Origin: Pseudomonas sp. CAN1
GTDB taxonomy: Bacteria; Pseudomonadota; Gammaproteobacteria; Pseudomonadales; Pseudomonadaceae
DNA: 44,246 bases
Direction of reading: 5' to 3'
Assembly: GCF_030462585.1 (NCBI RefSeq)
Contig: NZ_JASMRU010000029.1
Coordinates: 16,239-60,484 of the forward strand
Shown: positions 37,315 to 44,246 of the stretch, piece by piece
Layout of the letters: each line of letters begins with the position of its first letter
Position numbering within the stretch: position 1 is the stretch's first letter
Translations under genes and position numbers: made by a program
Notes under the pieces: generated by a model
Told to the model about the DNA's origin: nothing
The model's database searches: none
What the model saw: only the letters and a program-made list of their open reading frames with translations

Positions 37315-37707
37315 TCAGCGCGACTTGCGCACGCCGTCCTTCTTCACCACCTGCTTTTCCAGGGCCTGGACGAACAGTTCCTCGACCAGCAGCGACTGGA
37401 TCGGCGCCTGGGTTTCCAGCGACAGACTCATGGATTCGAGCTTCTGGTTCACCCCCAGGCGGGCGATGCCGCACAGGAGGATGCGCTGGGCGCCGTGCAG
37501 GGTGCCCTTGTCGACCAGCACTTCGCGTGGCTTGTCGCCGTCCAGGTAGCTGACCTTGAGGACGATGGGGGTGGCAGCGCGCACGGCGAGGTTGAGCCAG
37601 GTCGCGATGTTGAATTCGACGACCCAGCCCAGGCCCGTCTTCTTTGCCGCGGCCTCGCGGAGCAAATGAGTGGGGACCGGCCCCAGGGGGGTGCTGTGGT
37701 TTTCCAT
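37315..37707 (-). CDS. conserved hypothetical protein
   Basis: A 130-residue soluble protein with no signal or membrane helix. Visible sequence: an amphipathic N-terminus, a beta-rich middle (VVEFNIATWLNLAVRAATP, IVLKVSYLDGDKPREVLVDK) and a helical basic C-terminus (FVQALEKQVVKKDGVRKSR). No conserved family is recognised. A possible promoter upstream on the same strand has CTGAAA and TAAAAT 17 bases apart in the AT-rich patch at about 37770-37805. Confidence 0.55.
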   Translation of the reverse strand: MENHSTPLGPVPTHLLREAAAKKTGLGWVVEFNIATWLNLAVRAATPIVLKVSYLDGDKPREVLVDKGTLHGAQRILLCGIARLGVNQKLESMSLSLETQAPIQSLLVEELFVQALEKQVVKKDGVRKSR

Positions 37708-38127
37708 GGGCGACTTCTACTGCTGACTGGCGACTGCGGATAGAGCGAAATGCACTAAGCGGATAGGTCGATTTTATGTGAAGCAGTTCAAGTTTTCAGT
37801 CTGTTTTTTGTAAGACAACGGCTACTGGGTAAGCCCGAAGTTACAGAAGCCGACCGCTCTGGGATGCCGCTTCCCGCAGGGAAAGGGATGAAGGAAGCGC
37901 AGCGGAGGCTCCGGGATACGGAATACAGTCCGACGAAGTGGATTAGCGGGGGATTAACGCGGTGCGAGGCCGGACCGGCGGTGGCCGGTTCAGGCCCGCA
38001 GGGGCTGAGCGGGACACGGGGAGTTGACCTGTAGGAGCGAGCTTGCTCGCGAACCGCCCAGCGAAGGTGCTGCCGGATATCTCGTTCGCGAGCAAGCTCG
38101 CTCCTACAAAAAGCGGGTCATTCCGAA
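37708..38127. other. 420-base gap after the hypothetical gene
   Basis: The right part (38031-38107) is a REP family A pair. The left part starts with an AT-rich patch, probably the upstream promoter of the minus-strand gene. The middle (37840-38030) is GC-rich and contains no ORF with recognisable family features; I see nothing else in it. Confidence 0.5.
38031..38107. repeat. REP family A inverted pair
   Basis: GTAGGAGCGAGCTTGCTCGC, then an inverted copy ending GCGAGCAAGCTCGCTCCTAC, GTAG outward. The spacer begins GAACCGCCCAGCG, shared with the pair at 16624. Confidence 0.85.
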
Positions 38128-39252
38128 TCAGCCACGCAACTCGTCCACCAGGCTCGCCACCGTCACCAGCACCGCGCCGGCCAGCGCCTTGGAGCGCGCC
38201 CCGTTCCATCCGGTGCGGGCGTTGGGCGAGAGGTTGTGGTCCTTGAACGGCATTTCCAGGGTCAGCGACAGGCAGTCGTAGGTGCGGCCGACGTGGTTGC
38301 AGGCCAGGGTGAGGTTGGCCTTGCCGGGGGCGTTCTTCGGGTAGCCATGCACGCTCTGGAATTCGCCGTTGGCCTCCAGGCGTTCGCGGAACAGGCTTTC
38401 CAGGCGATCCAGGCGCGGGGTGTATTCCGGGTTGCCTTCGCAGCCGGCGGCGAACACGAAGGGGATTTCCTCGTCGCCGTGCACGTCGAGGAACAAGTCC
38501 GCGCCGTACTGGGCCATCTGCTGCTGGACGAACAGCACCTCCGGGCTTTCCTCGGCGCTGGGCGCGGCCCAGGCGCGGTTGAGGTCCTTGCCGGCGGCGT
38601 TGGTGCGCAGGTGGCCGTGGAAGGCACCGTCCGGGTTCATGTTCGGCACCAGGTAGAAGTCGGCGCGCTGCAGCAGGCGCTGGATGTCCGCATCCCCCGA
38701 TTGCAGGCGCTCGATGAGACCTTCCATGAACCATTCGGCCATGTGCTCGCCGGGGTGCTGCTGGGCGATCAGCCAGATCTTCCTTGCGCCCGCCGCACCC
38801 TTGCCGATGCGCAACAGGGGCAGTTCGCGGCCTTCGAGGCTGTGGCCGGTGGCGAGCAGCTCGGCACCGTTGGCCTGGGCGCGCTGCACCAGCTCGGCGT
38901 GCCGTGCGCGGCTGTAAGGCTCGAAGTAGGCGAACCAGGCCTGGGGCTGCTCGGCGTCGAGGCTGAAGTGCAGGCCGTTGGAGTCGTAGGTGCTGGGCAC
39001 ACGGAACCACTCGCGCTGATCGTAGGACGCCACCGCGTTGTAGCCCGGCCAACCGCCGGTGTAGCTGGAGCCGGGGGTGTTGGTCAGGCTGAACTGGTAC
39101 TGCTGGCCGGGTTCGAGGCCCTCGGCCTTGAAGTGGAACCACTGGAAGTGCGGGCTTCTGGTGTCCGGGCGCAGCGCCAGGCGCACGTGGCGCGGGTCGC
39201 TGGCGTCGATGAGCTGGATGTTGCCGCTGTCGAAATCGCAGTCGATCTTCAT
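38128..39252 (-). CDS. cytosolic M14 carboxypeptidase (CCP/Nna1-like)
   Basis: A 374-residue zinc carboxypeptidase of the M14 family. Zinc ligands are H166 and E169 (QQHPGEHMAEW) and H258 (FLDVHGDEE); the substrate motifs NMNPDG (204-209) and DLNRAW follow, and LTLEMPFKD near 340 holds the catalytic glutamate. An N-terminal beta domain (residues 1-120, including YDQREWFRVPSTYDSNG) is characteristic of cytosolic carboxypeptidases, which remove side-chain or C-terminal glutamates in eukaryotes. I recall a solved P. aeruginosa CCP (PA2831). The ATG at 39252 has GGAGA before it; the longer frame is rejected. Confidence 0.9.
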   Translation of the reverse strand: MKIDCDFDSGNIQLIDASDPRHVRLALRPDTRSPHFQWFHFKAEGLEPGQQYQFSLTNTPGSSYTGGWPGYNAVASYDQREWFRVPSTYDSNGLHFSLDAEQPQAWFAYFEPYSRARHAELVQRAQANGAELLATGHSLEGRELPLLRIGKGAAGARKIWLIAQQHPGEHMAEWFMEGLIERLQSGDADIQRLLQRADFYLVPNMNPDGAFHGHLRTNAAGKDLNRAWAAPSAEESPEVLFVQQQMAQYGADLFLDVHGDEEIPFVFAAGCEGNPEYTPRLDRLESLFRERLEANGEFQSVHGYPKNAPGKANLTLACNHVGRTYDCLSLTLEMPFKDHNLSPNARTGWNGARSKALAGAVLVTVASLVDELRG

Positions 39253-39348
39253 GAATTCTCCGTAGGCGCACGAACCTGGGGCGCCAAAGCCCTGCATTTT
39301 CGCCCTCCCCGCCGCGCCTGTCATGTGCCGGCCACTTGCCCGGGCAAA

Positions 39349-39368
39349 TATATTATGTATGTAATATA
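39349..39368. promoter_or_regulatory. AT-rich palindrome between carboxypeptidase and lpd3
   Basis: A perfect 7-bp inverted repeat, TATATTA-TGTATG-TAATATA, in a GC-rich divergent intergenic region. A regulator site or promoter core is plausible for either gene. Confidence 0.45.
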
Positions 39369-39476
39369 AATCAGGTAACGGATTGCCGGGGCTCTGCGCT
39401 GGCCATCCCGCGACCACCGACTAACCTCGTTTCACCCTTTTCCTACTGCCCGTTTCCCAACTGAGGAGAACACTGC

Positions 39477-40877
39477 ATGAGCGCTTACGATGTGATCGTC
39501 ATTGGCGGCGGCCCCGGTGGCTATAACGCTGCGATTCGCGCCGGCCAGCTGGGCCTGAAGGTGGCCTGCGTCGAGGGCCGCGAAACCCTCGGCGGCACCT
39601 GCCTGAACGTCGGCTGCATGCCGTCCAAGGCGCTGCTGCACGCCTCCGAGCTGTATGAAGCGGCGGCCGGCGGCGAGTTCGCCAACCTCGGCATCCAGGT
39701 CAAGCCCAAGCTCGACCTGGCGCAGATGATGAAGCAGAAGGCCGAGAGCGTGACCGCGCTGACCAAGGGCGTCGAATTCCTGTTCCGCAAGAACAAGGTG
39801 GACTGGGTCAAGGGCTGGGGCCGCATCGACGGGCCGGGCAAGGTCGAGGTGAGCGCCGCCGATGGCAGCAAGAGCACGCTGACCGCCAAGGACATCATCA
39901 TCGCCACCGGCTCCGAGCCCTCGCCGCTGCCGGGCGTCGAGGTCGACAACAAACGCATCCTCGACTCCACCGGCGCACTGTCCATCCCCGAGGTGCCCAA
40001 GCACCTGGTGGTGATCGGTGCCGGCGTCATCGGCCTGGAACTGGGCTCGGTGTGGCGCCGCCTGGGCGCGGAGGTCACGGTGATCGAGTACCTCGACCGC
40101 ATCTGCCCCGGCATGGACCTGGAAACCGCCAAGACCTTCCAGCGTGCGCTGACCAAGCAGGGCATGAGCTTCAAGCTCGGCTCTAAGGTCACCCAGGCCA
40201 AGCTCAGCGGCAAGCAGGTGACCCTGAGCGTGGAACCGGCCGCCGGCGGCGCGGCGGAGACAATAGAGGCCGATTACGTGCTGCTCGCCATCGGCCGCCG
40301 CCCCTACACCCAGGGCCTCGGCCTGGAAAGCGTGGGCCTGGCCACCGACAAGCGCGGCATGCTGGAGAACCACGAGCACCGCAGCAGCGTGCCGGGCATC
40401 TGGGTGATTGGCGACGTGACCTCCGGCCCGATGCTCGCGCACAAGGCCGAGGACGAGGCCATCTCCTGCGTCGAGCTGATCGCCGGCAAGGCTGGGGAAG
40501 TGAACTACGACGTCATCCCCAGCGTGATCTACACCCACCCGGAAGTCGCCACCGTGGGCAGGACCGAGGAGCAGCTCAAGGCCGAGGGCCGCGCCTACAA
40601 GGTGGGCAAGTTCCCCTTCAGCGCCAACAGCCGGGCGAAGATCAACCACGAGACCGAAGGCTTCGTGAAGGTGCTGGCGGACGAGCGCAGCGACGAAATC
40701 CTCGGCGTGCACATGATCGGCCCGAACGTCGGCGACATGATCGCGGAGTACTGCGTGGCCATGGAATTCCGCGGCGCCGCCGAGGACATCGCGCGTACCT
40801 GCCACCCGCACCCGACGCGTTCCGAGGCGCTGCGCCAGGCGGCGATGAACGTCGACGGCTGGGCCATGCAGGCCTGA
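39477..40877 (+). CDS. lpd3: dihydrolipoyl dehydrogenase
   Basis: An FAD flavoprotein that oxidises dihydrolipoamide to lipoamide with NAD (E3 of 2-oxoacid dehydrogenase complexes). Its 466 residues carry the FAD fold (VIGGGPGGYNAAIRAGQLG), the redox disulphide GGTCLNVGCMPSK (C42, C47), the NAD fold (VIGAGVIGLELGSVW) and the C-terminal catalytic HPHPTRSE dyad. It stands alone, without E1/E2 genes, like the third dihydrolipoyl dehydrogenase (lpd3) that I recall in P. aeruginosa. GAGGAG precedes the ATG. Confidence 0.93.
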   Translation: MSAYDVIVIGGGPGGYNAAIRAGQLGLKVACVEGRETLGGTCLNVGCMPSKALLHASELYEAAAGGEFANLGIQVKPKLDLAQMMKQKAESVTALTKGVEFLFRKNKVDWVKGWGRIDGPGKVEVSAADGSKSTLTAKDIIIATGSEPSPLPGVEVDNKRILDSTGALSIPEVPKHLVVIGAGVIGLELGSVWRRLGAEVTVIEYLDRICPGMDLETAKTFQRALTKQGMSFKLGSKVTQAKLSGKQVTLSVEPAAGGAAETIEADYVLLAIGRRPYTQGLGLESVGLATDKRGMLENHEHRSSVPGIWVIGDVTSGPMLAHKAEDEAISCVELIAGKAGEVNYDVIPSVIYTHPEVATVGRTEEQLKAEGRAYKVGKFPFSANSRAKINHETEGFVKVLADERSDEILGVHMIGPNVGDMIAEYCVAMEFRGAAEDIARTCHPHPTRSEALRQAAMNVDGWAMQA

Positions 40878-40933
40878 CCGCTGATCGAGCCTGACGAACG
40901 GTATATGCGGCGCGATGGCGCACCCCAGAGCGC

Positions 40934-40969
40934 CCTGCAGGCCACGGATGACGGGGCCTGCAGGATTTT
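40934..40969 (+). terminator. terminator of lpd3
   Basis: A 10-bp stem, CCTGCAGGCC / GGCCTGCAGG, with an 11-base loop and the trailer ATTTTC. Confidence 0.75.
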
Positions 40970-41123
40970 CAGCGGATTAAATTGCGACTACTTTGTGTAC
41001 AAACGCGACATGGGCTGTGACTTTCTTCGGGTCTGAAAACATCAATTGCGTGAACGAACACGAAAGTGGATGAACCGCTTTCGCCACCTTCGCAATGGAT
41101 TACCACGCAGAGAGATCACAACC

Positions 41124-41393
41124 ATGCATGCGACTCTTCGTTTCAACGAGGCTCTGCTGATCACCGGACGAGCCTTCCAACCCTTCAATTGCGTCACCTG
41201 GGTTGACCAGGGGGGCGACGGCAGCCTCGACCTGTCCGTCCTCGATCGTACCGGTGCTCGACTGCTGGGCCTCACCCGCATTCCCAGCTCCGCCTACTCC
41301 GACCCGGAGCAGCTCGAAGGCCTGCTGAACCAGGCCCGCGACGAGCTCAACCGGGAAGGCCACCGTCTGCAGGAATGGCACATGCCTGCCTGA
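41124..41393 (+). CDS. small conserved hypothetical protein
   Basis: An 89-residue protein starting MHATLRFNEALLITGRAFQP; the in-frame start at 41046 is less likely because the AGAGAG site lies ahead of 41124. The middle has a beta-rich stretch (CVTWVDQGGDGSLDLSVLDR), the end a helix (LEGLLNQARDELNREG). No family is recognised. A terminator follows at once, so it is a single-gene unit. Confidence 0.65.
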   Translation: MHATLRFNEALLITGRAFQPFNCVTWVDQGGDGSLDLSVLDRTGARLLGLTRIPSSAYSDPEQLEGLLNQARDELNREGHRLQEWHMPA

Positions 41394-41414
41394 TCCGCAG
41401 TTCGGCACCACCCG

Positions 41415-41441
41415 AAAAGCCCGGCCCCGCGCCGGGCTTTT
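41415..41441 (+). terminator. terminator after the 89-residue gene
   Basis: AAAAGCCCGGC / GCCGGGCTTTT around a 5-base loop, followed by TCC. In the remaining 270 bases of the 316-base gap up to the next start I see no gene or strong signal. Confidence 0.85.
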
Positions 41442-41709
41442 CCGTTGTACTGCCAGCCGTCGGCAGCCGCTCAATTTCCCGCCCTCCCCGCCGATAGAAG
41501 CTTGTCGGGTGCCTCACCTGCTGGATCGATTCAGCTTCGTTTCCGAAAACGCGCCGCCCACTCGTCCGATTCCCGTTCTGCGGGCCGATTTTCGCGTGAG
41601 CAGCGACCGACAATGATGGCAATTTGAAGTCATCCTGTGCTCTGCTTTGCACCGACTACCCAGTCACGTCATCCACCGGGCCTTCGGCACGCAGTACGGT
41701 CAACGTTCA

Positions 41710-44246
41710 ATGCTCGATCTGCAGCGCTACTTCTACACGGGCGACACGCCTTCCCTGCTGGTCTTCGGCGAGCACAACGATGTGCTGGTGCTGCTCTCCA
41801 TCCTCATCGCCATTTTCACCTCGACCATGGCCCTGCAACTGGCGGGCGTGGCGCGGATGTCGCGTAACCGCTTCTATCGCCAGCTGGCTATTGGTACCGG
41901 CGCGGTGGCGCTGGGCGGCGGCGTCTGGTCGATGCACTTCATCGGCATGTTGTCCTTCCAGCTCTGCGCCTCGGTGCGCTACGACCCGGTGGTCACCCTG
42001 CTGTCCAGCCTGCCGAGCCTGTTCGCCTCGTGGATCGCCCTGAACCTGCTGGCCCAGCGCAACGTCAGCAAGCTGCAGTTCATCGGCGGCGGCGTGCTGG
42101 TCGGCGCCGGCATCGGCGCCATGCACTACAGCGGCATGGCAGCGATGCAGATGGCACCGTTGCTGCGCTACGACCCGCAGATGTTCGCCCTGTCGATCAT
42201 CGTTGCCGTGGTGCTGGCGATCGTCGCGCTATGGGTTCGCTTCGGCCTGCGCGGGCACATGCGGCCGAACCTGGCGATCCTGGTCAGCGGTGCGGTGATG
42301 GGCCTGGCGGTCGCCGGCATGCACTACACCGGGATGGCCGCCGCGCGCTTCGTCGGCACGGAAGAGTTCGGCATGCCCCAGGGCGTGCAGGGCAGCTTCT
42401 ACCTGGCGCTGGCGATATCCATGGCGACCATCAGCCTGAGCATCTGCGTGGCGGCGGTGAACGGCCTGCTGCGCTATCGCCAGTTGTTCCAGGAACTGGA
42501 GCGGCGGCGCAAGCACCTCGATTCGCTGCTCGACGCTGCCGTCGAGGCGATCCTCACCATCGACCACAGCGGCGTGATCCGCTCGGTCAACCACGCCGTG
42601 CTGCGCCTGTTCGGCTGGCACCCCCACGAGCTGGTCGGCCAGTCCATGCAGGTGCTGATGAACGAGGCCTACGGCCACCAGTTCCGCCTGGCGCTGGAGA
42701 ACTACAAGCGCAGCGGCCAGCGCCAGTTCACCAGCTCGGAGCTGGAGCTCGAAGGCCTGACCCGCGACGGCCGCGAGTTCCCAGTGCGGGTCAGCCTGGG
42801 CGTCACCGATCACAACGGCAAGCCGTGGTTCGTCGTGTTCGTCGCCGACATCAGCGAGCGCCGCGAGATGGAGCAGGCCCTGCGCACCAGCGAGGAACAG
42901 TACCGCTCGCTGATCCGCAACATGCCCGGCATCGCCTTCCGCGTCCTCCCGGACGCCGGCTGGAGCACCCTGTTCGTCAGCGAGGCGGTCGAGGCCGTCA
43001 CCGGCTGGTCGGCGCAGGATTTCATCGACCGGCGCATCACCTTCGGCGATCTGTACCACCCCGATGACCAACCGGCGGTGAACGAGGAAGTCCGCCGCGC
43101 CATCGCCGAGCGCCGCAGCTACGTCGTCGAGTACCGCATGTTCGACCGCAGCGGCGCCGAGCACTGGATCTGGGAAGGCGGCAGCGCCTGCTACGACGAG
43201 GCCGGTACCCCGCAGTGGATCGACGGCGTGCTGCTCGACCACACCGAAACCAAGCTGCTGAGCAACGAGTACGAAGGCAAGTTCACCGCCATCGGCCGCG
43301 CCATGGCGCTGATCGAGTTCGACCTGGACGGCCGCGTCCTGGCCGCCAACGAGCACTTCCTCGAACTCTTCGGCTACCGCGAGGACGAGCTGCTCGGCCA
43401 GCACCACAGCCTGTTCTGCCCGCCCGGCTACGCCAACAGCGAGGAATACCAGGCGTTCTGGCAGGAGCTGCGCAAGGGCGAGTTCAGCGTCGGCGAATAC
43501 CGCCGCCTGGCCAAGGACGGGCGCGAAGTGTGGATTCATGCCACCTACAACCCCATCCTGGATTTCGACGGCAAGCCGGTGAAGGTGGTGAAACTGGCCA
43601 CCGACCTGACCCCGCGCCGGGTCATGGAGCAGGAGCTGCGCAGCGCCCGCGACCGCGCCGAGCAGGCCGCCGCCGCGCGCAGCAGCTTCCTCGCCAACAT
43701 GAGTCACGAAATCCGTACGCCGATGAACGCCATCATGGGCTTCACCGAGCTGCTGCTGGATTCGCCGCTGGAACCGAACCAGCGCCGCCACCTGAACACC
43801 GTGCAGAGCGCCTCGCGCTCGCTGCTGGGGCTGCTCAACGACATCCTCGATACCGCCAAGCTCGACCGCGGCGCCATCGAGCTGGAAGCCATCGATTTCT
43901 CCCTGCCGGAGCTGTGCGAACAGGTCTGCGCAGCGCTGCGGCTGTCCGCCGAGCGCAAGGGCCTGAACCTGCTGATCGACTACGGCCAGCGCGCCGGCGA
44001 GTACTTCCGCGGCGACCCGCTGCGCCTGCAGCAGGTGCTGACCAACCTGCTGGGCAACGCGGTGAAGTTCACCGAGCGCGGCGAAGTGCGCCTGGTGATC
44101 ACGGGCGAACCGGGCGCCCTGCGCCTGGCCATCCGCGACACCGGTATCGGCATCGCCGCCGACCGCCTGGAGCGCATCTTCGATCCCTTCGCCCAGGCCG
44201 ACGCCTCCATGAGCCGGCGCTTCGGCGGCACCGGGCTGGGCACCAC
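41710..44246 (+). CDS. MHYT-PAS histidine kinase, C-terminus outside the window
   Basis: A sensor kinase of at least 845 residues. The N-terminal MHYT membrane domain has three repeated motifs (MHFI at 75, MHYS at 138, MHYT at 204), proposed to bind copper. Three PAS-type domains follow (about 265-385, 400-520, 525-640). HisKA holds SFLANMSHEIRTP with phospho-acceptor H666, and the ATPase domain has LTNLLGNAVKFTERG, DTGIGI and GGTGLGT, where the window ends. The architecture suggests a hybrid kinase with a downstream receiver domain, not visible. The start at 41710 (MLDLQRYFY) is the first ATG; a TTG at 41647 would add 21 residues. Confidence 0.92.
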   Translation, partial: MLDLQRYFYTGDTPSLLVFGEHNDVLVLLSILIAIFTSTMALQLAGVARMSRNRFYRQLAIGTGAVALGGGVWSMHFIGMLSFQLCASVRYDPVVTLLSSLPSLFASWIALNLLAQRNVSKLQFIGGGVLVGAGIGAMHYSGMAAMQMAPLLRYDPQMFALSIIVAVVLAIVALWVRFGLRGHMRPNLAILVSGAVMGLAVAGMHYTGMAAARFVGTEEFGMPQGVQGSFYLALAISMATISLSICVAAVNGLLRYRQLFQELERRRKHLDSLLDAAVEAILTIDHSGVIRSVNHAVLRLFGWHPHELVGQSMQVLMNEAYGHQFRLALENYKRSGQRQFTSSELELEGLTRDGREFPVRVSLGVTDHNGKPWFVVFVADISERREMEQALRTSEEQYRSLIRNMPGIAFRVLPDAGWSTLFVSEAVEAVTGWSAQDFIDRRITFGDLYHPDDQPAVNEEVRRAIAERRSYVVEYRMFDRSGAEHWIWEGGSACYDEAGTPQWIDGVLLDHTETKLLSNEYEGKFTAIGRAMALIEFDLDGRVLAANEHFLELFGYREDELLGQHHSLFCPPGYANSEEYQAFWQELRKGEFSVGEYRRLAKDGREVWIHATYNPILDFDGKPVKVVKLATDLTPRRVMEQELRSARDRAEQAAAARSSFLANMSHEIRTPMNAIMGFTELLLDSPLEPNQRRHLNTVQSASRSLLGLLNDILDTAKLDRGAIELEAIDFSLPELCEQVCAALRLSAERKGLNLLIDYGQRAGEYFRGDPLRLQQVLTNLLGNAVKFTERGEVRLVITGEPGALRLAIRDTGIGIAADRLERIFDPFAQADASMSRRFGGTGLGT

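Noticed and set aside
40993-41002. TTGTGTACAA palindrome upstream of the 89-residue gene
   Set aside because: It is too short (4-bp arms) to separate from chance in this length of sequence.

Overview
The window looks like a core-genome stretch of a GC-rich Pseudomonas. The ffs-dnaX, ligA-zipA-smc, GntR-alkB and xdhABC-guaD order matches what I recall of P. aeruginosa PAO1 (PA1521-PA1532). The blocks that follow (pob/pca, ppk2, CCP-type carboxypeptidase, lpd3) are ones I place elsewhere in PAO1. This suggests a relative such as the P. nitroreducens/citronellolis group rather than PAO1 itself. Species assignment is inference from gene content; no search was run.

Layout. 1-11 kb: housekeeping genes, mostly on the minus strand: dnaX (cut by the window edge), SRP RNA with its own promoter, a lone fimbrin-like protein, an HU-type protein, ligA, zipA, smc and a FadR-type GntR regulator. 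11-19 kb: alkane monooxygenase alkB divergent from the regulator, then the purine catabolic genes xdhA-xdhB-xdhC-guaD. 19-25 kb: aromatic catabolism. pobA (4-hydroxybenzoate to protocatechuate) is divergent from a pobR-pcaQ-pcaH-pcaG-zapE-like run that cleaves protocatechuate; a near-perfect PcaQ box lies at the pcaQ stop codon upstream of pcaH. 25-29.5 kb: a degenerate sigma-like gene, a membrane-anchored dihaem cytochrome and a membrane-anchored catalase-like protein.

29.5-32.6 kb is the accessory part: an AT-rich gene for a 760-residue GGDEF/TPR protein with an SGEEF signature, a central beta-rich domain and what looks like a second, degenerate GGDEF. It is followed by a structured leader with an Ash-like small ORF that overlaps or abuts a BRO-N gene. 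32.7-41.4 kb: small membrane and hypothetical proteins, a PPK2 polyphosphate kinase with two Pho-box-like sites, a PaaI-type thioesterase, an M14 carboxypeptidase and lpd3. The window ends inside a large MHYT-PAS hybrid-type histidine kinase.

The intergenic regions from 12 kb to 38 kb are packed with REP-like palindromes of at least three unrelated sequence families. All begin with GTAG next to a stem and mostly occur as inverted pairs. They sit at several places where gene order departs from PAO1. The best candidates for something undescribed are the GGDEF/TPR protein and the Ash-like/BRO-N module; the PcaQ, Pho and alkB operators are the clearest regulatory signals.
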